Below, in pieces: positions 1 through 6,019 of a stretch of 6,019 nt of DNA. The stretch comes from Oscillospiraceae bacterium (lineage in GTDB: Bacteria; Bacillota; Clostridia; Oscillospirales; Acutalibacteraceae): the NCBI GenBank assembly GCA_031254555.1, contig JAIRUF010000120.1, positions 1 to 6,019 of the forward strand, written 5' to 3'. The position numbers and the translations under genes were made by a program. The notes beneath the pieces are model-generated. The model was not told the origin of the DNA. It made no database searches and saw nothing but the letters and a program-made list of their open reading frames with translations. Every line of letters begins with the position of its first letter. Position 1 is the first letter of the stretch.

Positions 1-35
1 AGCAGCCTAAGGAACAAAAAAATTATAATATATGT

Positions 36-66
36 GATATGCGGTGAAATATTTTCACCGCATATC
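36..66 (-). terminator. Perfect 14-bp hairpin, probable terminator of the DUF1540 gene
   Basis: Arms 36-49 and 53-66 are exact reverse complements (GATATGCGGTGAAA in the left arm) with a 3-nt loop. The hairpin begins 5 bp past the stop codon of the reverse-strand small gene, where a terminator would be expected. On the minus strand the T-run is not immediately adjacent: 13 nt of AT-rich sequence come first, followed by seven Ts (complement of 16-22). It is therefore not a textbook intrinsic terminator. It could serve transcripts from both sides, or be a protein-binding palindrome. The sequence shows the hairpin; its role is inferred from position. Confidence 0.55.
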
Positions 67-71
67 AAAAG

Positions 72-251
72 TTATTTAATTGTATTTTTGTCAAGTTTAA
101 AGGTTGAACAAAGAGTATCGCCGCATTTTTTTGCCGTAGGATTTTCAACCTTTATGCTCTCGGCAAGACATGATTGAGTTCCGTCGTTGTACAAACAGTT
201 ATATGCGTCACATTTGATATGATTTATCTGATCTGGATTTTGATTTTTCAT
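72..251 (-). CDS. DUF1540 domain small cysteine-rich protein, 59 aa
   Basis: This short protein has five cysteines, at residues 14, 19, 28, 43 and 48. The arrangement (IKCDAYNC, then a single Cys, then CGDTLCSTF near the C-terminus) matches the DUF1540 family, small proteins common in Clostridia and Bacilli whose biochemical role is unknown. The cysteine pattern suggests a small metal (zinc-like) site or a disulfide-stabilised fold, but that is inference. There is no signal peptide or membrane segment. The start is the ATG at 251, because AAAGGAGG lies 10 nt upstream of it. A TTG seven codons further up is in frame but lies before and through that ribosome binding site. The gene is divergent from the phosphoesterase, separated by 51 bp, and ends just before a hairpin. 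It appears to be an independent single-gene unit. Confidence 0.85.
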   Translation of the reverse strand: MKNQNPDQINHIKCDAYNCLYNDGTQSCLAESIKVENPTAKKCGDTLCSTFKLDKNTIK

Positions 252-261
252 AAATTCAAAT

Positions 262-269
262 CCTCCTTT
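262..269 (-). promoter_or_regulatory. Ribosome binding site fixing the DUF1540 start
   Basis: Reading the minus strand, AAAGGAGG stands 10 nt before the ATG at 251-249. The spacing is a little long but the match to the anti-Shine-Dalgarno sequence is strong. It excludes the in-frame TTG at 272-270, which lies on the wrong side of it. Confidence 0.8.
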
Positions 270-302
270 CAAAGCTTATCTTACCCAAAAAGAGGTTAAA
301 AA

Positions 303-995
303 ATGTCAATATTCGCAATAGGAGATACTCATCTCTCTTTTTCTTCAAATAAATCTATGGATATTTTTTCTGGCTGGGAAAACTACATTCAAAAAATAGA
401 ACAAAATTGGAGTTCTATTGTAAAGCCAGACGATACAGTCGTTATCCCCGGAGATATATCATGGGCAATGGGTCTTGACCAGTCCCTTGATGATTTTGAG
501 TTTTTAGAAAAATTGCCCGGCAGGAAAATAATACTTAAGGGCAATCACGACTATTGGTGGAGTACTAAAAAGAAAATTGAGGATTTCTTTTTAAAGCATA
601 ATTTAAACACAATAGAAATCCTGTTTAACAATTCTATAACGGCCGGGAAGTTTGCGCTCTGCGGCACTCGGGGATGGTTTTTTGACGACGATAGCGACGC
701 CCCGCAAAAAGTGCTTGCGCGTGAGGTGGGCAGGCTTAAAATATCGCTTTTAAGCGCTGAAAGGACGAGTCTTGAGCCAATTGCTTTTTTACATTATCCG
801 CCCATAACACAGCTTTCAGTGTGCGAGCCTATTATAAATGAGCTTAAACGGGCAAAAATTGCAAGATGCTATTATGGACACCTGCACAGCGACTCACTTA
901 ACAGAGCATTTATAGGCGAATATCAAGGAATTATGTTTGACGTTGTATCCGCGGATTATCTGAGGTTTTGTCCAAAATTAATAGAAAAGTTTTAA
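303..995 (+). CDS. Calcineurin-like metallophosphoesterase, 230 aa
   Basis: This is a predicted cytoplasmic two-metal phosphohydrolase. The full set of calcineurin-like metallophosphoesterase motifs is present in order: GDTHL (D8, H10), GDISW (D51), GNHDYWW (N81, H82, D83), LHYPP (H164) and YGHLH (H193, H195). These supply the expected ligands for a dinuclear Fe/Mn/Zn centre, so the enzyme should be active. No signal peptide or transmembrane helix is visible. Length and motif spacing fit a stand-alone single-domain member, probably of the COG1768-type predicted phosphohydrolases. The substrate cannot be read from the sequence; members of the superfamily cleave phosphomonoesters or phosphodiesters. 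AGAGG at 291-295 lies 7 nt before the ATG. No terminator separates it from tig, so some read-through into the chaperone operon is possible. No convincing promoter of its own was found in the 51-bp divergent gap. Confidence 0.9.
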   Translation: MSIFAIGDTHLSFSSNKSMDIFSGWENYIQKIEQNWSSIVKPDDTVVIPGDISWAMGLDQSLDDFEFLEKLPGRKIILKGNHDYWWSTKKKIEDFFLKHNLNTIEILFNNSITAGKFALCGTRGWFFDDDSDAPQKVLAREVGRLKISLLSAERTSLEPIAFLHYPPITQLSVCEPIINELKRAKIARCYYGHLHSDSLNRAFIGEYQGIMFDVVSADYLRFCPKLIEKF

Positions 996-1019
996 AATAT
1001 CAGCAAAGTTAAAAAATGC

Positions 1020-1048
1020 TGGAAAACTTAAAAAATTTCTGATATAAT
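1020..1048 (+). promoter_or_regulatory. Sigma-A-type promoter of tig-clpP-clpX (extended -10)
   Basis: A perfect TATAAT at 1043-1048 is preceded by TGA, giving the extended -10 TGN element. At a 17-bp spacing upstream is TGGAAA (1020-1025), a 4/6 match to TTGACA. Transcription would begin near 1055, leaving a leader of about 47 nt before the tig start codon. The element lies in the 106-bp gap between the phosphoesterase and tig. It is predicted from sequence only. Confidence 0.7.
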
Positions 1049-1101
1049 GTATTAGTTTTATTGTAGTCAAAAAGAAGAAGGAATACAGGGGGAGTTTTAA
1101 A

Positions 1102-2532
1102 ATGGGATTAAAAAACTCAAAAAAAATCGAGACAAATGTATATGAGCTTGAAATAAGCGTTGATGCCGAAACATTTGAAACGGCAGTCAATAAAGCCTAT
1201 AAAAAAATCAAGGGTAAAATAAATGTTCCGGGGTTTAGAGCGGGTAAGGCACCTCGCGGAATTATAGAAAAGCTTTACGGACCTCAGGTGTTTTATGAGG
1301 ACGCTTTGGATATAGTATATCCAACAGTTGTTGAAGAGGCCGTTAAGGAAGCAGGCCTGGAGATAGTTGACGCGCCTTTTGATGTAGACGTGCCTGAGAT
1401 AGATAAAAACGGAGTTGTCATTAATCTTAAAGTTACAGTTACGCCTGAAGTAGAGCTTGGCAATTACAAGGGACTGAAAGCCTCAAGGGTACAGGTTGAA
1501 GTGAGCCAGGAAGAAGTTGACGAGCAGTTAAATCAAATGCTTGAAAGAAATGCACGCTTTACAAGTGTTGAAGATCGGGCAGTAGCAGACAGTGATATGA
1601 TAACGCTGGATTTTGAAGGTTTTACGGATGGCGAGCCTTTTGACGGCGGAAAGGCTGAAAACTATGATTTAACAATAGGATCAGGATCTTTTATCCCCGG
1701 ATTTGAGGAACAGCTTATCGGGCATAATGTAGATGATGAATTTGATATAGAGGTTAAATTCCCAGAGGAATACGCTCAGCCGCTTGCCGGCAAAGACGCG
1801 ACATTTAAGGTGAAAATTAACGCGGTCAAGCAAAAGGAACTACCCGAGCTCAACGACGAATTTGCAAAAGATGTCAGTGAGTTTGACACTATTTTAGAAC
1901 TGTCAGACGACCTTCACGCTCAAACCCTTAAAAGAAAGCAAGAGGAGTCTGACGCATTGGTAGAAGATCAATTGCTCAGTGAGTTGTCAAAACTTGTCAA
2001 AGCTGAAATACCTCCCGTTATGATTGAAAAGCAGATGGACGACGGTGTAAACGAACTTACTTATCGCATGCAGTCACAGGGCATGACCCTCGAATCTTAC
2101 CTGCAGCTTACAGGCGGAACTAAGGATGATCTACGTGAAAGTATGCGTGAAAAATCGGAAAAGCAAGTTAAGATAAGACTGGCCCTCGATAAAATTATCG
2201 AACTTGAAAACATAGATGCAACTGCTGAAGATTTAGAGGAGCAGTATAAAAAACTTTCTGATATGTACGGCGTAGAAATGAATGTTGTAAAAAAAGCTAT
2301 CGCTGAATCAGAGGCTGTTATAGGCATTAAAAACGAGAGGGCCATAGAGATTATTAAAGAAAACGCCGTTATAACAGACGAAAAACCGGAAACTAAAAAA
2401 GACGGCGATGAAAAAGCTGATACAGAAAACAAAAAACCGGCTAAGAAGACGGCTGTCAAGAAGAAGCCTGCTCAAAAGCCTGACATGGCAAAAAAATCAG
2501 ACGCGGCTGAAAAGGAAGCAGAATCTGAGTAA
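1102..2532 (+). CDS. tig: Trigger factor, ribosome-associated chaperone and peptidyl-prolyl isomerase, 476 aa
   Basis: Trigger factor docks at the ribosome exit tunnel and shields nascent chains. The N-terminal ribosome-binding domain carries the signature loop at residues 44-52 (GFRAGKAPR). An FKBP-type PPIase domain spans roughly 164-250, including SDMITLDFEG and FIPGFEEQLIG, and is followed by LPELNDEFAKDV at 247-258. The helical C-terminal substrate-binding domain runs to about 425. Two features stand out. The docking triplet is FRA rather than the classical FRK. There is also a 51-residue charged tail (426-476), with about 15 Lys and 14 Asp/Glu, that typical trigger factors of about 430 aa lack. 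The start is well set: AGGGGGAG at 1087-1094 lies 7 nt before the ATG, and a strong promoter lies upstream. It is the first gene of a probable operon, with clpP beginning 75 bp downstream and no terminator between. The identification is secure; any function of the tail is unknown. Confidence 0.97.
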   Translation: MGLKNSKKIETNVYELEISVDAETFETAVNKAYKKIKGKINVPGFRAGKAPRGIIEKLYGPQVFYEDALDIVYPTVVEEAVKEAGLEIVDAPFDVDVPEIDKNGVVINLKVTVTPEVELGNYKGLKASRVQVEVSQEEVDEQLNQMLERNARFTSVEDRAVADSDMITLDFEGFTDGEPFDGGKAENYDLTIGSGSFIPGFEEQLIGHNVDDEFDIEVKFPEEYAQPLAGKDATFKVKINAVKQKELPELNDEFAKDVSEFDTILELSDDLHAQTLKRKQEESDALVEDQLLSELSKLVKAEIPPVMIEKQMDDGVNELTYRMQSQGMTLESYLQLTGGTKDDLRESMREKSEKQVKIRLALDKIIELENIDATAEDLEEQYKKLSDMYGVEMNVVKKAIAESEAVIGIKNERAIEIIKENAVITDEKPETKKDGDEKADTENKKPAKKTAVKKKPAQKPDMAKKSDAAEKEAESE

Positions 2533-2607
2533 TCGGCGTAAAAAATAAAATAATTTAAGATTAAAAAAGTTATGTAAGTTAATACTTGAATACAGGAGGT
2601 TATATTT

Positions 2608-3189
2608 ATGAGTTTAGTTCCATATGTTATCGAACAGACAAATAGGGGTGAGCGTTCTTATGATATATTTTCACGCTTGCTCAACGACAGAATCATCGTG
2701 CTTTCTGAAGAGGTCAACGACACTTCTGCAAGTCTGGTTGTGGCCCAGTTATTGCACCTTGAGGGGCAGGATGCGGAAAAAGATATAAGCCTGTATATAA
2801 ACAGTCCGGGCGGGTCGGTATCTGCAGGTCTTGCCATTTATGACACGATGCAGTATATAAAGTGTGACGTATCGACAATATGCATGGGACTTGCCGCCAG
2901 CATGGGCGCGCTTTTGCTGTCCTCAGGCGCCAGGGGAAAGCGCTTTGCGCTCCCCAACAGTGAAATTATGATCCATCAGCCCTCAGGCGGGGCAAAAGGA
3001 CAGGCGACTGATATTAAGATCATTTCTGACCATATTATTAAGACAAAACAGAATTTAAACAAGATTCTTGCAGATAATACTGGAAAGCCGATTGAAGTGA
3101 TAGCTCAGGACACGGAGCGCGACAACTTCATGAGCGCTAATGAGGCTCTTGAGTATGGTCTTATCGACAAGATACTTGATAAGAGGTAG
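2608..3189 (+). CDS. clpP: ATP-dependent Clp protease proteolytic subunit ClpP, 193 aa
   Basis: ClpP is the serine peptidase that forms a double-heptamer chamber and degrades proteins fed in by ClpX or other Clp ATPases in the cytoplasm. The catalytic triad is complete: Ser98 in GLAASMGA, His123 in MIHQPSGG and Asp172 in DTERDNFM. The oxyanion and substrate-strand region NSPGGSV (65-71) is also present. The protein begins [20 protein letters not shown], the usual N-terminal axial-loop sequence, with almost no propeptide, and its length is typical of the family. AGGAGGT at 2594-2600 stands 7 nt before the ATG. It sits between tig and clpX, the normal arrangement in many bacteria, and is only 17 bp from clpX, so the two are translated from one message and made together as ClpXP. 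No anomaly is seen. Confidence 0.98.
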   Translation: MSLVPYVIEQTNRGERSYDIFSRLLNDRIIVLSEEVNDTSASLVVAQLLHLEGQDAEKDISLYINSPGGSVSAGLAIYDTMQYIKCDVSTICMGLAASMGALLLSSGARGKRFALPNSEIMIHQPSGGAKGQATDIKIISDHIIKTKQNLNKILADNTGKPIEVIAQDTERDNFMSANEALEYGLIDKILDKR

Positions 3190-3206
3190 TTACTGGAGGT
3201 AGTTTA

Positions 3207-4517
3207 ATGGCAAGAGATGGAGATAGGGATGCCATAATCCGATGTTCGTTTTGCAATAAAACACAGGAACAGGTAGAAAAAGTGATAGCAGGTCCCGGGG
3301 TTTTTATCTGTGATGAGTGCGTTAGCCTTTGTCAGGATATAATTGATGAAGACGGAGTAAAAAGTAAAAAAAAGCAATCCCCAGTGAACAGCAAAAAAGT
3401 GCTTCCAAAACCGCAGGAAATTAAAGCTATGCTTGATGAGTATGTGATAGGGCAAGACGACGCAAAAATTGCCCTAAGTGTTGCGGTTTACAACCACTAT
3501 AAAAGGATCGATTACGCATCATTTTCTGATGTGGAAATACAAAAGAGCAATGTGCTTTTATTAGGGCCGACAGGAGTCGGCAAAACGATGCTTGCTCAAA
3601 CTCTCGCAAAGATTCTCGATGTGCCGTTTGCTATAGCAGACGCCACAACTCTTACAGAGGCAGGCTATGTTGGGGAAGATGTTGAGAATATTCTTTTAAG
3701 ACTTATACAGGCTGCTGACTATGATGTTGAAAAGGCACAGATGGGAATTATCTATGTCGACGAGGTTGACAAGATTTCAAGAAAATCTGAAAATCCCTCA
3801 ATAACACGCGATGTAAGCGGGGAGGGTGTTCAGCAGGCTCTTCTAAAAATACTTGAGGGAACCGTATCCAATGTTCCTCCACAGGGCGGGAGAAAACATC
3901 CGCAGCAAGAATTTATTCAGGTTGACACAACCAATATACTCTTTATTTGCGGAGGTGCGTTTGACGGGATCGAAAAGATTATTGAGAAGCGCAAGGGCAG
4001 TTCGGTTCTTGGATTTGAGGCCGATATAAAATTAAAATCCGAATTTGATGTATCACAGGCTATGAAAGCTGTTATACCAGGTGATTTGGTAAAGTATGGG
4101 CTTATTCCGGAAATAGTGGGAAGGATCCCGGTAATAACAGTGCTTGAATCTCTGGACAGGGGCGCGCTTATCAAAATCTTGACAGAGCCTAAAAATGCGT
4201 TGGTAAAACAATATACTGAATTGTTTAAAATGGATGAGGTCGAGCTTTCGTTTGACCGCGACGCACTGGAGTCGATAGCTGATCAGACCTTGGAAAAAAA
4301 GACGGGCGCCAGGGGACTGCGTTCCATTATGGAGGGTGTTTTATCACGGATAATGTATGAGATCCCCTCAGATCATGAGATAGAAAAAGTGGTTATAACA
4401 CAGCAATGTGCAAACAACGGAGATCTGCCGCTTACAGAAAAAAATCCAAATAAAAAACCTAATAAACTGTTCTCTGCTCCGGCACAAAACAAAAAGTCAA
4501 GGGGAACAGCGGTATAA
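3207..4517 (+). CDS. clpX: ATP-dependent Clp protease ATP-binding subunit ClpX, 436 aa
   Basis: ClpX is the hexameric AAA+ unfoldase that recognises tagged substrates, unfolds them and threads them into ClpP. An N-terminal C4 zinc-binding domain has Cys13, Cys16, Cys35 and Cys38. The AAA+ module follows with Walker A GPTGVGKT (120-127), pore loop GYVGED, Walker B IIYVDE (D185, E186), the RKH loop in GGRKHPQ, and sensor 2 GARGLR (Arg369). The ClpP-docking loop is present as LGF (268-270), a conservative form of the IGF tripeptide, consistent with pairing to the upstream ClpP. At 436 aa it is slightly longer than usual; the excess is a polar Asn/Lys-rich C-terminal tail (about 413-436) with no recognised domain. 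GGAGG at 3195-3199 precedes the ATG by 7 nt. It is the last gene of the operon, and a terminator starts 6 bp after its stop. Confidence 0.98.
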   Translation: MARDGDRDAIIRCSFCNKTQEQVEKVIAGPGVFICDECVSLCQDIIDEDGVKSKKKQSPVNSKKVLPKPQEIKAMLDEYVIGQDDAKIALSVAVYNHYKRIDYASFSDVEIQKSNVLLLGPTGVGKTMLAQTLAKILDVPFAIADATTLTEAGYVGEDVENILLRLIQAADYDVEKAQMGIIYVDEVDKISRKSENPSITRDVSGEGVQQALLKILEGTVSNVPPQGGRKHPQQEFIQVDTTNILFICGGAFDGIEKIIEKRKGSSVLGFEADIKLKSEFDVSQAMKAVIPGDLVKYGLIPEIVGRIPVITVLESLDRGALIKILTEPKNALVKQYTELFKMDEVELSFDRDALESIADQTLEKKTGARGLRSIMEGVLSRIMYEIPSDHEIEKVVITQQCANNGDLPLTEKNPNKKPNKLFSAPAQNKKSRGTAV

Positions 4518-4523
4518 CGTAAC

Positions 4524-4559
4524 AAGCGGGGATTTAAAGCTCCCCGCTTAGTTTTATTT
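4524..4559 (+). terminator. Intrinsic terminator after clpX
   Basis: A 9-bp perfect, GC-rich stem (AAGCGGGGA at 4524-4532 with TCCCCGCTT at 4541-4549) encloses an 8-nt loop. It is followed by AGTTTTATTT, a T-rich tract typical of Rho-independent termination. It starts 6 bp past the clpX stop codon, so it should end the tig-clpP-clpX transcript and isolate lon. Confidence 0.9.
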
Positions 4560-4586
4560 GATTATAATCTTAATTTATTATATAAT
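4558..4586 (+). promoter_or_regulatory. Sigma-A-type promoter of lon
   Basis: TTGATT (4558-4563) and a perfect TATAAT (4581-4586) are separated by exactly 17 bp. Transcription would begin near 4593, giving a leader of about 93 nt. The -35 box abuts the T-tract of the clpX terminator, so the terminator and promoter are packed back to back. Another TATAAT at 4563-4568 lacks a good -35 at the right distance. The surrounding sequence is very AT-rich, which raises the chance-match rate, but the spacing and position support this call. Confidence 0.65.
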
Positions 4587-4609
4587 ATATCATTAGCTGT
4601 GCGTATAGT

Positions 4610-4638
4610 TTGGCAATCAGTTGACCTTTAGTGATTAT
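4610..4638 (+). promoter_or_regulatory. Possible second promoter of lon
   Basis: TTGGCA (4610-4615, 5/6 match to TTGACA) is followed after 17 bp by GATTAT (4633-4638, 4/6 match to TATAAT). If used, it would start transcripts near 4645, about 40 nt before the lon start codon. It is weaker in the -10 than the upstream promoter and may be coincidental. Confidence 0.3.
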
Positions 4639-4675
4639 GACAGTGAGACAAGAAGAATACAATACATAATTGAAT

Positions 4676-4681
4676 GGTGAT
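4676..4681 (+). promoter_or_regulatory. Weak ribosome binding site deciding the lon start
   Basis: GGTGAT, the 3' half of the AGGAGGTGAT consensus, stands 4 nt before the ATG at 4686. It lacks the GGAGG core seen at the DUF1540, clpP and clpX genes. An in-frame ATG at 4674 overlaps it and would add four residues, but has no Shine-Dalgarno-like sequence at a suitable distance upstream, so 4686 is preferred. Confidence 0.6.
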
Positions 4682-4685
4682 AAAT

Positions 4686-6019
4686 ATGAGCAAAACAACA
4701 ATTACAAAAAGCTTGCCGATACTGGCTCTTCGGGGAATTGTTCTGTTCCCTGAAATGGTGCTGCACTTTGACGTGGCGAGAAAAAAATCAAAGGCCGCGG
4801 TGCGTGCCGCGATGAAAGACTCTCGGGAAATTTTTCTTATAACTCAAAGGAGGATAAAAACAGAGGATCCACAAATTAAGGATCTCTTTAGTATGGGTGT
4901 CATAGCCGAGATAAAACAGATTATAAAAATTCCGGACAGTGATACGATACGTTTGGTAATAGAGGGTAAAAGCCGCGGTGAAATAGCTGAACTTACAGAC
5001 GAGAATCCTTATTTGAAAGGTATAATACGTGAAAGGCGCAGCGGCCCACCCAGGGATGCTGACTATGAAAAAGCGTTAATAAGGCACATAAGGGATGTGT
5101 TTGATAAATATGCTCAAGTTACGCATATGTCACCTGACGTTATTTTGTCCGTTATGGAGAGCGATAAGGCCTGTACGCTTTCAGATTACATAGCTTCAGT
5201 TTTGACAGTTGACTATACGCAAAAGCAGATGATATTAAGCGAGCTGGGCGCAATAAAGAGGCTTGAAAAAATCTCGCGTCTTCTTATAAGGGAGACGGGC
5301 CTGCTTGAAATAGAGGATAAAATTGCCCAAAAAGTAGGCAATCAGATTGATAAAAACCAAAGGGAATATTACCTTAGGGAAAAAATGAAGGCCATTTCTT
5401 CTGAACTGGGAGACGTAGAAGACGAGCTGAACGAAATGCAGCTGTTTTATGAGCGTATAAAGAACGCCAGAATGGCGGGAAGCAGCAAAGAAAAGCTTTT
5501 AAAAGAGTGCATGAGACTTGCCAAAATAGGAATGAGCTTCTCTTCAGAGGCAGCAGTTATAAGAGGGTATCTGGAAATTTGCCTGGATCTTCCGTGGGGT
5601 ATTTTTACAAACGACAACCTCAACCTTAAAAAAGCGCAAAAAATCTTAGACCAAGAACATTATGGATTGGAAAAAGTGAAGAAGAGGATAATAGAGTTTT
5701 TGGCGGTAAGGCGGCTTTCGCCACATATTAAGGGCCAAATCATTTGTCTTGTGGGGCCTCCTGGTGTTGGAAAAACCTCAATAGCCAAAAGCCTTGCAGC
5801 AGCCATGGGCAGAAATTTTGCTCGGATATCTTTGGGAGGCGTGCGGGATATAGCGGAGATACGCGGGCATCGGAAAACGTATGTAGGTGCTATGCCGGGA
5901 AGAATCATAAGTGCTATATCATCCGTAAAAAGTTCAAACCCCCTTATCTTGCTTGATGAGATAGATAAGCTGAGTGCAGATTATAAAGGGGACCCATCGT
6001 CAGCGCTTTTAGAAGTGCT
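4686..6019 (+). CDS. lon: ATP-dependent protease Lon, 5' part (first 444 codons; 3' end outside window)
   Basis: Lon is a homohexameric AAA+ serine protease that degrades misfolded and regulatory proteins in the cytoplasm. The frame is open from the ATG at 4686 to the window edge without stops or frameshifts. The N-terminal substrate-binding (LAN) domain begins SLPILALRGIVLFPEMV. A coiled-coil linker follows from about residue 219, with NQREYYLREKMKAISSELG, then LDLPWG at 300-305. The AAA+ module shows Walker A GPPGVGKT (357-364), the conserved SLGGVRD..EIRGH segment with pore loop YVGAMPG (399-405), and Walker B LILLDE (Asp424, Glu425). Family members are near 780-810 aa, so a little over half is present. 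Sensor regions and the Ser-Lys protease domain lie downstream. One small oddity is Ile389, where SLGGVRDEAEIRGH normally has Glu. The gene has its own promoter and is separated from clpX by a terminator. The motif set fits LonA rather than LonB. Confidence 0.96.
   Translation, partial: MSKTTITKSLPILALRGIVLFPEMVLHFDVARKKSKAAVRAAMKDSREIFLITQRRIKTEDPQIKDLFSMGVIAEIKQIIKIPDSDTIRLVIEGKSRGEIAELTDENPYLKGIIRERRSGPPRDADYEKALIRHIRDVFDKYAQVTHMSPDVILSVMESDKACTLSDYIASVLTVDYTQKQMILSELGAIKRLEKISRLLIRETGLLEIEDKIAQKVGNQIDKNQREYYLREKMKAISSELGDVEDELNEMQLFYERIKNARMAGSSKEKLLKECMRLAKIGMSFSSEAAVIRGYLEICLDLPWGIFTNDNLNLKKAQKILDQEHYGLEKVKKRIIEFLAVRRLSPHIKGQIICLVGPPGVGKTSIAKSLAAAMGRNFARISLGGVRDIAEIRGHRKTYVGAMPGRIISAISSVKSSNPLILLDEIDKLSADYKGDPSSALLEV

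Noticed and set aside
1..10. In-frame TAA at 8-10 as the end of an upstream forward gene
   Set aside because: Only two codons precede it in the window, so there is no evidence that this is coding.
278..309. Reverse-strand TTGACA (304-309) with TAAGAT (278-283), a possible promoter for the DUF1540 gene
   Set aside because: The -35 is perfect, but the spacing is 20 bp and the -10 matches only 4 of 6 positions. It also overlaps the phosphoesterase start codon. It is too weak to annotate, though some promoter must exist nearby.
2097..2459. 120-codon open frame on the reverse strand inside tig
   Set aside because: It lies wholly antisense to a well-supported gene, its product is low-complexity (Ser/Phe-rich), and it matches no known family. 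It is a shadow of the Lys/Glu-rich tig codons.
2555..2583. TTAAGA-17-GTTAAT in the tig-clpP gap as an internal clpP promoter
   Set aside because: Both boxes match only 4 of 6 positions in very AT-rich DNA, and no terminator precedes it. Read-through from tig explains clpP expression.
3204..3609. Reverse-strand open frames opposite clpX
   Set aside because: They are fully antisense to conserved ClpX coding sequence, show no domain features, and have no supporting gene context.
4609..4646. TTGACC at 4621-4626 with a nearby TGAC, resembling CtsR half-sites on the reverse strand
   Set aside because: CtsR sites need two heptad repeats (GGTCAAA type) about 11 bp apart. Here the two GTCA-like elements are 16 bp apart and the second is degraded, so this is not a credible CtsR box.
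4674..4688. Alternative lon start at the in-frame ATG at 4674
   Set aside because: It has no Shine-Dalgarno sequence and overlaps the GGTGAT that serves the ATG at 4686. It would add only four residues and cannot be fully excluded.
5660..5956. Short open frames on both strands near the right end
   Set aside because: They lie inside the continuous lon reading frame, which shows Walker A and B and other Lon motifs. They are out-of-frame shadows.

Overview
This is a 6.0-kb chromosomal segment that looks like a low-to-moderate G+C Gram-positive bacterium (Bacillota, most likely class Clostridia, perhaps near the Oscillospirales/Ruminococcaceae). The reasons are strong GGAGG-type ribosome binding sites, AT-rich spacers, frequent ATA/AGG/AGA codons, a DUF1540 cysteine-rich mini-protein, and a clostridial-type run of tig, clpP, clpX and lon. 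The lineage is an inference from style and gene content. No database search was possible.

Layout, left to right. Positions 1-71 hold a perfect 14-bp hairpin, a probable terminator for the small reverse-strand gene at 72-251 (DUF1540, 59 aa). Divergent from it, only 51 bp away, is a complete calcineurin-like metallophosphoesterase (303-995, +). A good extended -10 promoter at 1020-1048 then starts the protein-quality-control block: trigger factor (tig, 1102-2532), the proteolytic subunit ClpP (2608-3189) and the AAA+ unfoldase ClpX (3207-4517). No terminator is visible between these three, so they are probably one operon. A strong intrinsic terminator (4524-4559) closes it. A separate promoter (4558-4586, with a possible second one at 4610-4638) and a leader of about 93 nt precede lon (4686 to beyond the window end). 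Only the N-terminal domain, the coiled-coil linker and the first part of the AAA+ module of Lon are present.

Functionally the block couples co-translational folding (trigger factor at the ribosome exit tunnel) to the two main soluble ATP-dependent proteases, ClpXP and Lon. All key catalytic residues visible in ClpP, ClpX, the phosphoesterase and the partial Lon are intact. The longest gene-free stretch is the 168-bp clpX-lon spacer, and it is explained by the terminator, promoter and leader. No RNA gene, mobile element, CRISPR array or phage signature is visible.

The window is essentially ordinary housekeeping sequence. The points worth a second look are modest: a 51-residue polyampholytic Lys-rich tail on trigger factor with an altered FRK ribosome-docking motif, a lon unit split from the operon with no recognisable CtsR or CIRCE operator, and the uncharacterised DUF1540/phosphoesterase divergent pair.
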